The notes: generated from the sequence alone by a model not told the origin. Counted from the first letter of the stretch, positions 31,043 through 45,671 are shown. The stretch is DNA of 64,000 nucleotides from Solidesulfovibrio carbinoliphilus subsp. oakridgensis (GCF_000177215.2 NZ_CM001368.1:1612001-1676000), one strand, 5' to 3'. Numbers and translations: made by a program.

Positions 31043-32119
31043 ATGGCCCAGATCGACGCCTTTTTTAAAATGCTCAAGGAAACCGGCGCTTCGGACCTGC
31101 ATCTGGCCAGCGGCTCCCAGCCGCTGTTGCGCTTAAACGGCCGGCTGGAGCGGATCAAATACAAGGTCCTCGAAGCCGAGGAATTAAAGGCGCTCCTCTA
31201 CGAGATCGCGCCCGAACGGCTGGTCAAGACCTTCGAGGAGACCGGCGACCTGGACTTCGCCTACGCCGCGCCGGGTATCGGCCGGCTGCGGGCCAACTAC
31301 TTCCGCCAGGAGCGCGGCATTTCCGCCGCCTTCCGGGCCATCCCCGAGACCGTGCCGACACTGGCCGAACTCGGCCTGCCGGCCGTCCTGGCCGAGCTTT
31401 CCATGCGCCCCAAGGGGCTCGTGCTCGTCACCGGCCCCACGGGCTCGGGCAAGTCCACCACGCTTGCCGCCATGGTCCGCCAGGCCAACGAGAACCGGCG
31501 CGACCACATCATCACCATCGAGGACCCCATCGAGTTCGTCCACGCCCCGGCCACCTGCCTGGTCAACCAGCGCGAGGTCGGCCGCGACACCCGGTCCTTT
31601 GCCGCCGCCCTGCGCGGGGCCCTGCGCGAGGACCCGGACATCATCCTGGTCGGGGAAATGCGCGACCTCGAAACCATCGAGCTGGCCCTGGAGGCGGCCG
31701 AAACCGGGCATCTGGTCCTTTCCACCCTGCACACGGTCTCGGCGGCCAAGACCATCGACCGGATCATCGACGTCTTTCCCGGCGACCGGCAGGCGCAGAT
31801 CCGCTCGGCCCTGTCCGAGTCGCTCTCGGCCGTCATCTCCCAGACGCTTTTGCGCCGGGCCGACACGCCGGGCCGGGTCCTGGCCCTGGAGCTCCTTTTG
31901 GCCAACACGGCGGTCCGAAACCTCATCCGCGAGAACAAGACCTTCCAGATCCCGTCAGTCATGGAGACGGGCAAGGCCCATGGCATGCGGCTTCTGGACG
32001 AATCCCTGCTGGAGCTTCTGGCCGGGGGCCGCATTGACGGCACCGACGCCTGGCGCAACGCCTTCAACAAATCCCGGTTCGCGGATTTCGCCCCGAACCT
32101 GTCCGCCAGGGAGGCGTAA
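31043..32119 (+). CDS. pilT: PilT-type pilus retraction ATPase
   Basis: This 358-residue cytoplasmic ATPase begins MAQIDAFFKMLKETGASDLH. Walker A is GPTGSGKS at 131-138, the Asp box ITIEDPIEF, Walker B DPDIILVGEMRD, and the His box STLHTVSAAKTIDRIID. Length and motifs are those of PilT, which depolymerises pili for retraction. The start at 31043 was chosen because the upstream in-frame stretch has no family resemblance. The next gene, a second PilT-like ATPase, starts 4 bases after its stop. It is divergent from the pilus operon, so it probably serves that pilus. Confidence 0.92.
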   Translation: MAQIDAFFKMLKETGASDLHLASGSQPLLRLNGRLERIKYKVLEAEELKALLYEIAPERLVKTFEETGDLDFAYAAPGIGRLRANYFRQERGISAAFRAIPETVPTLAELGLPAVLAELSMRPKGLVLVTGPTGSGKSTTLAAMVRQANENRRDHIITIEDPIEFVHAPATCLVNQREVGRDTRSFAAALRGALREDPDIILVGEMRDLETIELALEAAETGHLVLSTLHTVSAAKTIDRIIDVFPGDRQAQIRSALSESLSAVISQTLLRRADTPGRVLALELLLANTAVRNLIRENKTFQIPSVMETGKAHGMRLLDESLLELLAGGRIDGTDAWRNAFNKSRFADFAPNLSAREA

Positions 32120-32123
32120 GGCC

Positions 32124-33332
32124 GTGCCCCGCCGGATCCTGCACGCCCTCACCGGGGCCGCCCTGGCCGCCGCCCCGGCCGCCTCGGACTACCTGTTCGC
32201 GTCCGGGTCCCCGCCGGGGGCGCTCGTCGACGGCGCGTTCGTCCCCTTGCCGGCCCTGCCGGGCGTGGCCGGGGCCCTCACCCCCCGCCAGACCGAAACC
32301 CTGGCCCGGGGGCTCCTCGGCCGGGACGCGCGGCTCCTGGCCGACCTGCGGATCCGGGGCAGCTGCGACGCGGCCTACGCCCATCCGGCCGGCGTCCGGT
32401 TCCGGGCCAACGCCTACCGGGCCGGGGACAGCCTGGGGCTGGTGCTGCGCCGCCTGCCGGACGCGCCGCCGCCCCTTGCCTCTCTCGGCCTGCCGCCGGT
32501 TTTCACCCGCATGGCAACCCTGGCCGAGGGACTGGTCCTGGTGGTCGGGGCCACCGGCTCCGGCAAATCCACCACGCTTTCCGCCCTGGCCACGGCCATC
32601 CTGGCCGACCGGCCGGTCCACGTGGTCACCCTGGAGGATCCGGTGGAGAGCCTTTTCCCCCCGGGCCGGGGCGTGGTCAGCCAGCGGGAGCTCGGCACGG
32701 ATTTCCCGTCCTTTGCCGACGGCATCCGGGCGGCCCTGCGCCAAGCCCCCCACGTCATCCTGGTCGGCGAGGCCCGGGACCGGGAGACGGTGGACGCGGC
32801 CCTCGGCGCGGCCGAGACCGGGCACCTCGTCCTGGCCACCCTCCACACCGCCGACTGCGCCGGGGCCGTGGAACGGCTGCTGGCCTTTTTCGGCCCGAGC
32901 GAGGAGCGGCTGGCCCGGCAGCGGCTGGCCGGCAGCCTGCGTTTCGTGGCGGCCCAGCGCCTGCTGCCCCGGGTCGGCGGCGGCCGGGCCGTGTCGGTGG
33001 AGGTCCTGGCCGCGACACTGCGTACCCGCGAGCGCATCCTCGCGGGAAAAGACGGGAGCGAAGGCTTTTCCGACATCCTGGAGCAGGGCGAGCCCTACGG
33101 CATGGTCACCTTCGACGCCTCCACGGCCGCCCTTTTCGCGGCCGGGACCATCACCGAGGAGACGGCCATCAGCCGGGCCTCGGACCGGGCCGCCCTGGCC
33201 CGGGCCCTGGACACGGTCAAGGCCGGCCGGGGCCAGCCCGTCTCGTCCATCACCGGCCTGACCCTGGACCTGCCGCCGCCCGAAGAGGACGGACCCGGGG
33301 CGGCGGGCCCGGCCCGGGGAGGGCGGCCATGA
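32124..33332 (+). CDS. PilU-like second pilus retraction ATPase
   Basis: This 402-residue ATPase starts with GTG. Walker A (GATGSGKST, near residue 149), the Asp box VVTLEDPVES, Walker B APHVILVGEARD and ATLHTADCAGAVERLLAFF are all present, so it is probably active. The N-terminal domain diverges strongly from PilT. The C-terminal tail is rich in Pro, Gly and acidic residues. As in many type IV pilus systems, a PilU-type ATPase likely assists PilT. It begins 4 bases after the pilT stop and overlaps the next ATG by 4 bases, indicating coupling. Confidence 0.87.
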   Translation: MPRRILHALTGAALAAAPAASDYLFASGSPPGALVDGAFVPLPALPGVAGALTPRQTETLARGLLGRDARLLADLRIRGSCDAAYAHPAGVRFRANAYRAGDSLGLVLRRLPDAPPPLASLGLPPVFTRMATLAEGLVLVVGATGSGKSTTLSALATAILADRPVHVVTLEDPVESLFPPGRGVVSQRELGTDFPSFADGIRAALRQAPHVILVGEARDRETVDAALGAAETGHLVLATLHTADCAGAVERLLAFFGPSEERLARQRLAGSLRFVAAQRLLPRVGGGRAVSVEVLAATLRTRERILAGKDGSEGFSDILEQGEPYGMVTFDASTAALFAAGTITEETAISRASDRAALARALDTVKAGRGQPVSSITGLTLDLPPPEEDGPGAAGPARGGRP

Positions 33333-34069
33333 CCGGCATGACGGCCATCGCCTGCCCCTGCGGCGGCCACACCGTGAGCCTCTCTCCGGACAAGTTGCCG
33401 GTGGGCGGCCGGGCGGCCTTCACCTGCCCGGCCTGCGGCGCCCGCCGGACCTTTGTCCGCACGCCGGGCGGCGCGGTCTTTGACGGGGCCCCGGACCGGA
33501 CGCCCCCCCCCGCCCCATCGCCCGACCCGGCCGCCCCCGCCGCCTCATCGCCCGACCCGGCCGCCCCCGCCGCCGTCTCCGTGGTCGCCGCGCCCGCCGC
33601 CATCCCGGCTCCGCCGCCGCGCCCCGCCGCGCCCGACCTGCCCCCGAGCCCGGTGCCGGCCGGAGCCGTGGTCGTGCTGGCCGCCCTGCCGCCGGTTCCC
33701 GCGCGCTCTCCGGCCTGGGCCGGGGCCGTGGCCGAGGCCTTTCCCGGGCCGGACTGGCACGTGCTGTGCGCCACCGACCCGGGAAAGGCCCGGGCCGATC
33801 TCCTCGCCCACGCTCCGGCCGTGGTCGTGGCCGGGGACGGGCCGGCGACGGCGGCGCTTGTGGCCGACGTGGCCGCCCTGCCCGGCCGGGTCCGGGAGCG
33901 GCTGGCCCTGGTCCTGGTCGGGGATTTCACGGACAACGACGCCATGGCCGCCTTTGCCCGAAGCGCCGACACCGTGCTCGACGCGGCCGACGCCAAAGCC
34001 ATGGCCGGGCGCCTGCGCGCCGCCCTGGCCGACCGGAAAAGCCTGCCGTCCCTCTTCGAGGCGGACTAA
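33329..34069 (+). CDS. Zinc-ribbon protein with receiver-like C-terminal domain
   Basis: This 246-residue protein starts with a zinc ribbon (CPCGGHTVSLSPDKLPVG... CPACGARRTF; residues about 9-42). A Pro/Ala-rich linker contains a ten-residue duplication (SPDPAAPAAS), and a C-terminal alpha/beta domain follows (VLCATDPGKARADLLAHAPAV). The last domain looks like a degenerate receiver or Rossmann fold with no clear phosphate-accepting Asp. The function is unknown. It overlaps the PilU-like gene by 4 bases and precedes the LytTR gene by 8 bases, so it probably belongs to pilus control. Confidence 0.75.
   Translation: MTGMTAIACPCGGHTVSLSPDKLPVGGRAAFTCPACGARRTFVRTPGGAVFDGAPDRTPPPAPSPDPAAPAASSPDPAAPAAVSVVAAPAAIPAPPPRPAAPDLPPSPVPAGAVVVLAALPPVPARSPAWAGAVAEAFPGPDWHVLCATDPGKARADLLAHAPAVVVAGDGPATAALVADVAALPGRVRERLALVLVGDFTDNDAMAAFARSADTVLDAADAKAMAGRLRAALADRKSLPSLFEAD
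33516..33574 (+). repeat. 30-bp tandem duplication in the linker of the zinc-ribbon protein
   Basis: Two nearly identical 30-base units starting CATCGCCCGACCCGGCCGCC at 33516 and 33546 encode the repeated linker peptide SPDPAAPAAS. The frame is kept. The copies are exact over their first 28 bases, suggesting a recent duplication. Confidence 0.85.
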
Positions 34070-34077
34070 GGCCGGCC

Positions 34078-34968
34078 ATGGACCGCATCACCGCCCTGCT
34101 CGTCCACCCCGACCCCGCCGTCCGCACCGCCCTGCGGGACGGGCTTTCGGGCCTGGATTTCATCCGGGTCCTCGGCGAGGCCGCCGACGCCTACGAGGCG
34201 TCGGAGCTGTTGCGGGCCATTCCCTACGGCCTGCTTTTTTGCGGCGTGGACCTGCCGGGCGAGGTCGGCGGCTTCGAGCTGGCCGAGGCGCTCCTGGCCG
34301 CCAAGCGCCGGCCGGGGCTGGTCTTTATCGCCGGGGACGAGGCCCGGGCCTTCCGGGCCTTCGAGCTCGGCGCGGCCGACTATCTGCTGTGGCCCTTTAC
34401 CCGGGAGCGTTTCGCCCAGACCCTGGACCGGCTGGCCCGCTACCGGCCGGCCTTTCGCGAGGCCCCGGCCCCGGAGTGGCGCGCCGCCGGCCAGCCGTCC
34501 GACCGGACCGGCAACGACGGCGACGACGCCGAGACCGAGGAGACGGTGCAACTCCCCCTGGGAGAGGACGAGGAGGACCGGTTCCTGACCGCCCTGCGCC
34601 AGGCCTGGGACATCCGCCACGAGCGGCCGGTGGACATCGAAAAGCTGCCCATCACCCTCGACGGCCGCACCATTCTCCTCCCTTACACCCAGATCCTTTT
34701 CATTGAGGCCTACGAGGACTATTCCTTTGTGCACACGGCCGCCAAAAAACTCCTCACCTCGTATCGCCTGAAGAACCTGGAAGAGCGCCTGCGGCCCCAC
34801 CGTTTCTTCCGGGTTCACCGCAAGTACCTGGTCAACCTCGACCAGGTGACGGAAATCGCCACGCTCCCGGGCGGCAACTTCATGCTGCGCACGGCCGGCA
34901 AGACCCGCATCGAGCTCCCCATCGGCCGCCGCCGCATCGGCGAACTGAAACAGATTCTGGGGCTGTGA
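34078..34968 (+). CDS. LytTR-type transcription regulator with degenerate receiver
   Basis: This 296-residue protein has an N-terminal receiver-like domain (1-120) and a C-terminal LytTR DNA-binding domain (residues about 188-296, with YTQILFIEAYEDYSFVHT and RFFRVHRKYLVNLDQV). In the receiver, the acidic pair is His10-Pro11, the phosphate-accepting Asp position is Gly56 (LLFCGVDLP) and the conserved Lys is Trp105 (YLLWPF). It is therefore probably not phosphorylated and may respond to a protein or ligand instead. It ends the pilT-type operon. The start at 34078 is set by the end of the upstream gene. Confidence 0.87.
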   Translation: MDRITALLVHPDPAVRTALRDGLSGLDFIRVLGEAADAYEASELLRAIPYGLLFCGVDLPGEVGGFELAEALLAAKRRPGLVFIAGDEARAFRAFELGAADYLLWPFTRERFAQTLDRLARYRPAFREAPAPEWRAAGQPSDRTGNDGDDAETEETVQLPLGEDEEDRFLTALRQAWDIRHERPVDIEKLPITLDGRTILLPYTQILFIEAYEDYSFVHTAAKKLLTSYRLKNLEERLRPHRFFRVHRKYLVNLDQVTEIATLPGGNFMLRTAGKTRIELPIGRRRIGELKQILGL

Positions 34969-35014
34969 TGATGGTGCGTGGAGCAAAGTGTGGACGGAAG
35001 GAAGCCTCCGGCGG

Positions 35015-35060
35015 CCGGGGGGGATCATCCCCCCCGGACCCCCCGAAAGGGGATTTGACG
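35015..35060. repeat. Modular GC hairpin repeat (copy B)
   Basis: This copy begins with GCCTCCGGCGGCC at about 35003 and contains the same 23-base palindrome as 5551-5573, here at 35015-35037, followed by ACCCCCCGAAAGGGGA. It lies 47 bases after the LytTR gene. With copy C at 35180-35217 in inverted orientation it frames a 120-base spacer with no gene. Confidence 0.8.
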
Positions 35061-35179
35061 GCATGGCGCAATGCGCGGCGCCTTTTTCAATGGCGCGTGG
35101 TCATGAGAGGGCCTTCGGCGGAGTATCTATGAATAACACACGCATCCCAGCTTATTGTAGTCTCAATTCTCCTGGGATT

Positions 35180-35217
35180 CCAAAGGGCAAAAGCCCTTTG
35201 GCCGCCGGAGGCTTCCC
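35180..35217. repeat. Hairpin plus inverted end of the modular repeat (copy C)
   Basis: A perfect 9-base stem (CCAAAGGGC-AAAA-GCCCTTTGG, 35180-35201) is followed by GCCGCCGGAGGCTTCCCC, the inverse of the GGGGAAGCCTCCGGCGGC start of copy B. It lies about 50 bases upstream of acs and might form part of its leader, or end transcription from the LytTR side. Confidence 0.7.
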
Positions 35218-35265
35218 CCCTGCCCGTCCTGCCCACTTTAGCAACGCCTTCGCGAGGAGGAGACG

Positions 35266-37194
35266 ATGACACCGACCGGAACCCTGGATGCCCTGCTCGT
35301 CGAGGAACGGGTGTTTCGGCCGGCCCCGGCCACGGTCATCGAGGCCAACGTCAAGCCGGCCGACCTGGCCGAGGCCTACCGACTGGCCGAGGCCGACCAT
35401 CTGGCCTACTGGGAGAAGGCCGCCCTGGAACTGGAGTGGCACCGCAAATGGGACGCCGTGCTGGACGACGGGAAGGCCCCCTTTTACCGCTGGTTTCCCG
35501 GGGCCCGCACCAACATCGTGCACAACGCCCTGGACCGGCACGTCCACATCTGGACGAAAAACAAGCTGGCGCTGATCTGGGAGGGCGAGGCCGGGGATTG
35601 CCGCAAGTTCACCTATTTCGAGCTCTACCGGGAAGTGAACCGCCTGGCCGGGGCACTTCGCGCCCTTGGCGTGTCGCGCGGCGACCGGGTCTGCCTCTAC
35701 ATGCCGCCCATTCCCGAAACGGTCGTGGCCATGCTGGCCGCGGCCAAGATCGGGGCCGTCCACGTCTTCGTCTTTGCCGGCTACTCGGCCAAATTCCTGC
35801 GCGAACGCCTAAACGACTCCAAGGCCCGGGTGCTCGTCACGGCCGACGGCTTCTACCGGGGCGGCCGCTGCATCAACCTGAAGGCGGTGGTGGACGAGGC
35901 GTTGCCCGGGGTCAGGGGCGAGACGGCCGAGACCGTGGTGGTCGTTCGCCGCACCGGCGACGACATCGACATGCAGGAGCCGCGCGATCTGTATTACCAC
36001 GACCTCCTGCGCCAGGAGTCGCCCGAGGCGGCGACCGAAATCATGGAGGCCGGGGACCCGCTTTTCTGGCTCCACACCTCCGGCACCACCGGCCGGCCCA
36101 AGGCCGTGGTCCACAACCACGGCGGCTACATGGTCGGGGCCAGCCACACCTTCCGCACGGTCTTCGACATCAAACCCACCGACATCCACTTCTGCACCGC
36201 CGACCCGGGCTGGATCACCGGCCACACCTACGGCGTCTACGGGCCCCTTCTGACCGGCGCCACGGTCATCCTCTACGAAGGCCACCCGCTCTATCCCCAG
36301 GCCGACCGCCTGCCGACCATCATCGAACGCTACGGGGCCACCATCTTCTACGCCACCCCGACCCTTGTCCGCATGCTCATGCGCTACGGGCCCCAGTATC
36401 CCAAAAAGCGCGACCTCTCGACCTTGCGCCTCCTTGGCAGCGTGGGCGAGCCGCTCGGGCCCGAGGCCTGGATGTGGTTTTACAAGCACATCGGCCGGTC
36501 CAACTGCCCGGTCCTCGACACCTGGTGGCAGACCGAGACCGGCATGGCCATGATTTCCCCCATGCCGATCTCGGTCCTCAAACCCGGGTCCGTGGGCAAG
36601 GCCCTGCCCGGCATCGCGGCCGACGTGGTGGACGACAAGGGCCAGGCCGTGCCCCCGGGCCAGGGCGGGTTCCTGGTCGTCAAAAAGCCCTGGCCGGCCA
36701 TGCTGACCACGCTTGAAGGCGACGACGCCGGCTACGCCAGGGACTATTGGGAGAGGATTCCGGGCTGCTACTTCGCCGGGGACGTGGCCCGGCGCGACGA
36801 GGACGGCTATTTCTGGATCCAGGGCCGGGCCGACGATGTGCTCAATATCGCCGGCCACCGCGTGGGCACGGCCGAGGTCGAGGCCGCGCTTTGCGCCCAC
36901 CGGCTGGTCACGGAAGCGGCGGTCGTCGGGCTGCCGGACAAGATCAAGGGCGAGGTGGCCAAGGCCTTTGTCGTGGCCGCGCCCGAGTGGCGGGCCGCCT
37001 TTGCCGACGCCGACGCCTTCGCCTCGGAGCTGCGCGCCCACGTCCGCCGCGAACTCGGCCCCATCGTCGTCATCAAGGCGGTGGAACTGCGCGACACGCT
37101 GCCAAGGACAAGGAGCGGCAAGATCCTGCGCCGCAAGCTTCGGGCCGAAGAATTGGGGCAGGCCCTCGAAGGCGGGACGGGCGAGGAGGAGTAG
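35266..37194 (+). CDS. acs: Acetyl-CoA synthetase (AMP-forming)
   Basis: This 642-residue enzyme activates acetate to acetyl-CoA through acetyl-AMP. The Acs start region (YWEKAALELEWHRKWDAVL), the AMP motif LHTSGTTGRPKAVVH, the WWQTETG motif and the C-terminal Lys near residue 619 in RTRSGKILRRKLR (site of acetylation control) are all present. Length fits the family (about 650). A GGAGGAG site precedes the ATG. It is alone on the plus strand and faces the TPP enzyme gene 77 bases away. A propionyl-CoA synthetase is the closest alternative. Confidence 0.9.
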   Translation: MTPTGTLDALLVEERVFRPAPATVIEANVKPADLAEAYRLAEADHLAYWEKAALELEWHRKWDAVLDDGKAPFYRWFPGARTNIVHNALDRHVHIWTKNKLALIWEGEAGDCRKFTYFELYREVNRLAGALRALGVSRGDRVCLYMPPIPETVVAMLAAAKIGAVHVFVFAGYSAKFLRERLNDSKARVLVTADGFYRGGRCINLKAVVDEALPGVRGETAETVVVVRRTGDDIDMQEPRDLYYHDLLRQESPEAATEIMEAGDPLFWLHTSGTTGRPKAVVHNHGGYMVGASHTFRTVFDIKPTDIHFCTADPGWITGHTYGVYGPLLTGATVILYEGHPLYPQADRLPTIIERYGATIFYATPTLVRMLMRYGPQYPKKRDLSTLRLLGSVGEPLGPEAWMWFYKHIGRSNCPVLDTWWQTETGMAMISPMPISVLKPGSVGKALPGIAADVVDDKGQAVPPGQGGFLVVKKPWPAMLTTLEGDDAGYARDYWERIPGCYFAGDVARRDEDGYFWIQGRADDVLNIAGHRVGTAEVEAALCAHRLVTEAAVVGLPDKIKGEVAKAFVVAAPEWRAAFADADAFASELRAHVRRELGPIVVIKAVELRDTLPRTRSGKILRRKLRAEELGQALEGGTGEEE

Positions 37195-37271
37195 GGAGGA
37201 AACCCGCCCCCAGGCCATCCTCGACGCCCGGTCCGATCCCCGTCAGGCGGCCGCCCTCCCTCCGGCCGCGC

Positions 37272-39002
37272 CTATTCCTCGTCCACCCAGGCCTTTTTCG
37301 CCGCCGCGAAGGGCGACACCGGCGTCCTGGCCGTGCGGTCGCAGCGGACGTCGATCACGCACGGCCCGTTGCCGGCCAGTCCCTCGGCAAAGGCCGGGGC
37401 CAGCTCTTCCGGGCGGGTGACGGCGAGGCCCCGGGCGCCCATGGCCCGGCCGAAGGCCGCGAAGTCGCGGCCCGGCAGCTCGGCCAGGGCCCCGGCCCCG
37501 GGCCCGTCCTCTACCGCCCGCAGCCAGACGTTGCCAAGGGCGCCGTTGTTGATCACCACGTAGAGGATGGGAAAGCCGTAGCGGGCGGCGGTGGCCACTT
37601 CCATGCCGTGCATGAGCATGCACCCGTCGCCGGTGACGCAGGCGACGGGCCGGCCGGGACGGGCCGCCTGGACGCCGATGGCCGCCCCGATGGCCCAGCC
37701 CATGGGGCCGAGGTTGGCGGCCGTGAAATAGGTTCGCGGACCGAACGCCTGGAAATAATGGGCGAAAAAGGCTCGGTGCGCCCCGGAGTCGACCACCACG
37801 GCCGCCTCGCGCGGCAAGGCCCGGCGCAGTTCGGCCGCCACCCGGGCAGGGTGGAGCGGCACGGCCTCGCTCGTCATCTGCTCGGGGTCGTAGCAGGTCC
37901 GGCCGGACTGGCGGATGCCGCCCAGCCAGGCGGCCCGTGATTCGTTGCCGGACCGAAACCGCATGATCCGGGCCGAGCCGGGCTCCATCATGAGGGCCAG
38001 GGCCGCCCGGCAGTCGCCGACAACGGGCACGTGGGTGTGGAAGGTGCGGCCGACGACGGTCGGGTCCACGTCCACCTGGACCAGGGCCCGGCTGGGAAGC
38101 ATCTTCGCGTCCCAGAAGAGGGTGTCGCGCTGGGACAGGCCGCTGCCGAGGACGATCAGCACCTCGACCTGGCCCGAAAGCAGGGCCTCGATGGCCGGTC
38201 GGTGGCCGGCGTAGCCGAAGACGCCGAGCGAAAGCCGGTGGTCCTCCGGGAAAACGCCCTTGGCCCGGAGGGTGGTGGCCACCGGAATCTCGAACTGCTC
38301 GGCAAAGGCGGTCAGGCTCTCCGTGGCCCCGGACTTCTCCACCCCGGCTCCGGCCAGGATGGCCACCCGGACCGGCGCCGCGCCGCCGCCCTCGGGCACG
38401 AGGATGCGCCACAACCGCTCCACCGCCGCCCTATCCGCGAACCGGGGTCGGTAGACCGACTCGTCGAGGGGCTCCCACGGCGCGGCCACGTCGGCCCGCT
38501 GGATGTCCAGCGGCAGGCTCATGTGGACCGGAGCCTTGGGGCCGGCCAGCATCCGGGTCAGGCAGGCCCGCAGGTGGTGGTGGACGAGATGCGGGTTTTC
38601 GACGGACAGGGAGGCGGCCGTGACATGGGACAAAAGAGCCGTGTCGTCGAAGGTGGCGGCCGAAGAGTCCTGGAACCCGCCGCGCCCTTCCCAGTCCGTC
38701 GGCACCTGGCCGGTGAGGAAAAGGACCGGCGAGGCGTCGGCCCGGGCCGAGGCGGCCACGGTGGCGAGATTGGTCGCCCCGGGTCCGCCGATGGCCAGAC
38801 AGGCGCCGAACCGCCCCGAGGCCCGGGCATAGCCGTCGGCCATGGCGGCCGCGCCGGACTCGTGGGCGGCCACGATCGGGGTCAGGCCGGGGGTGGCCGC
38901 CAGATCGGGCAGGAAGGGATCGACCAGGCCGCCCGGCACCAGGAACACATGGTCCACGCCCTCGGCAACGAGGCTTGACAGCAGATAGCGTGTGGCGCGC
39001 AT
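37272..39002 (-). CDS. Thiamine pyrophosphate-dependent enzyme (acetolactate synthase-like)
   Basis: This 576-residue protein has the three-domain layout of the POX/ALS family. The N-terminal pyrimidine-binding domain has the conserved Glu48 in AHESGAAAMADGYAR and GGPGATNLATVAASARADASP. The middle FAD/nucleotide-like domain is VLIVLGSGLSQRD. The C-terminal PP-binding domain has VTGDGCMLMHGMEVATA and INNGALGN. Whether it makes acetolactate or acts as a decarboxylase or other carboligase cannot be decided; no small regulatory subunit lies next to it. GGGGGAG precedes the ATG at 39002. It is convergent with acs. Confidence 0.85.
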   Translation of the reverse strand: MRATRYLLSSLVAEGVDHVFLVPGGLVDPFLPDLAATPGLTPIVAAHESGAAAMADGYARASGRFGACLAIGGPGATNLATVAASARADASPVLFLTGQVPTDWEGRGGFQDSSAATFDDTALLSHVTAASLSVENPHLVHHHLRACLTRMLAGPKAPVHMSLPLDIQRADVAAPWEPLDESVYRPRFADRAAVERLWRILVPEGGGAAPVRVAILAGAGVEKSGATESLTAFAEQFEIPVATTLRAKGVFPEDHRLSLGVFGYAGHRPAIEALLSGQVEVLIVLGSGLSQRDTLFWDAKMLPSRALVQVDVDPTVVGRTFHTHVPVVGDCRAALALMMEPGSARIMRFRSGNESRAAWLGGIRQSGRTCYDPEQMTSEAVPLHPARVAAELRRALPREAAVVVDSGAHRAFFAHYFQAFGPRTYFTAANLGPMGWAIGAAIGVQAARPGRPVACVTGDGCMLMHGMEVATAARYGFPILYVVINNGALGNVWLRAVEDGPGAGALAELPGRDFAAFGRAMGARGLAVTRPEELAPAFAEGLAGNGPCVIDVRCDRTARTPVSPFAAAKKAWVDEE

Positions 39003-39310
39003 GAAAGCTCCCCCATCCCTCCGGGTTTCGCCGGATGCTGCATGATGCGCCGGCCGCGCGGCAACGTCAAGGCGCGGCCGGAGGCCACGTCTTGGGGAAT
39101 CCTTCCCCGCCCCCGTTGCCGCCGGCAGGCCCGGCAAAACGGAGGCGATTGCCTATCACACCTCCTTGATGCTAGGCTGGGGGCTCCTTTCCGTCTGCAT
39201 TTCCCCTGGCCGGCGGCCACAGAGGCCGCCCGGACCAGGGCCCCTACCCGCGCGGTGCGTTTCCCCCGTGCCTGGAAACGACTCGCCATGTTTGGCCACA
39301 GGGGGAACCG
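39003..39310. other. Divergent gap between the TPP enzyme and the hybrid kinase
   Basis: This 308-base gap contains a weak plus-strand promoter (TTGCCT at 39149-39154, 18 bases, TAGGCT at 39173-39178) and a long imperfect stem-loop at 39205-39239 (CCTGG ... CCAGG outer arms, GGCC inner arms). The stem-loop would lie in the 5' leader of the kinase mRNA. No coding or RNA gene was recognised. Confidence 0.45.
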
Positions 39311-44776
<5,466 letters not shown>

Positions 44777-44864
44777 CGCCGGGGCCGGCCGGCGGTTCAA
44801 GCGGTCGTGCCCCTGGCGTCGCCCGGCTCCCGGACGCCAAATCCCGGCAACAAGGCGTTCCCCC

Positions 44865-45671
44865 GTGCACTGCGACGCTTCCTGCCCCATCGGCATCTTC
44901 GATTCCGGCGTCGGCGGCCTGACCGTGGCCCGCGCCGTCATGGACCGGCTGCCCCACGAATCCATCGTCTATTTCGGCGACACCGCCCGCGTTCCCTACG
45001 GCGTCAAGTCCCCGGACACCGTGGCCCGCTACGCGGCCCAGATCACGCGCTTCCTTTTGGCCAAGGACGTCAAGCTCCTGATCGTGGCCTGCAACACCAT
45101 GGCCGCCGTGGCCCTGCCGGCCATCACCGCCCTGTCGCCGGTCCCGGTCATCGAGGTCATCGACGCCGGGGCCAGAAGCGCCCTGGCCGCCACGCGCACC
45201 AAACGGATCGGCATCATCGCCACGCCCTCGACCATTGCCAGCCGCGCCTACGAACGGGCGCTTACGACCCTTGGCGGCCCCGGGGTGCACACGGCCTCCC
45301 GGGCCTGTCCGCTCTTCGTCCCCCTGGTCGAGGAAGGCTGGCTCGACCACCCGGCGACCCGCCTCGTGGCCGAGGAATACCTGGCTCCGCTCCTCGCCTA
45401 TGACCTCGACACCCTGATTCTCGGCTGCACCCACTATCCCCTCCTGGCCCCGCTGCTGGCCCGGGTGGTCGGCCCGGGCATCCGGCTCCAGGACTCGGCC
45501 TCGGCCGTGGCCGAACGCGCCGCCGCCCTCCTGGCCGAACTGGGGCTCGGGCAGGCGGACGGCAGGCCGGGCCACGCCTTTCACGTCACGGACATGCCGC
45601 TTAAATTCCGGGAGATCGGCGAACGGTTTCTCGGCCGTCCCATGGGCGACGTCCGGCTGGAAGAGCTGTAG
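44865..45671 (+). CDS. murI: Glutamate racemase
   Basis: This 268-residue enzyme converts L- to D-glutamate for peptidoglycan. The family motifs FDSGVGGLTVARAVMDRLP, YFGDTARVPYG, VACNTMAA (first catalytic Cys) and LGCTHYPLL (second catalytic Cys) are all intact. Normal length is 260-280. No ATG is available near the conserved start, so the GTG at 44865, which gives VHCDASCPIGIFDSG, was chosen; AAGG lies upstream. It follows the hybrid kinase by 88 bases on the same strand. Confidence 0.93.
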   Translation: MHCDASCPIGIFDSGVGGLTVARAVMDRLPHESIVYFGDTARVPYGVKSPDTVARYAAQITRFLLAKDVKLLIVACNTMAAVALPAITALSPVPVIEVIDAGARSALAATRTKRIGIIATPSTIASRAYERALTTLGGPGVHTASRACPLFVPLVEEGWLDHPATRLVAEEYLAPLLAYDLDTLILGCTHYPLLAPLLARVVGPGIRLQDSASAVAERAAALLAELGLGQADGRPGHAFHVTDMPLKFREIGERFLGRPMGDVRLEEL

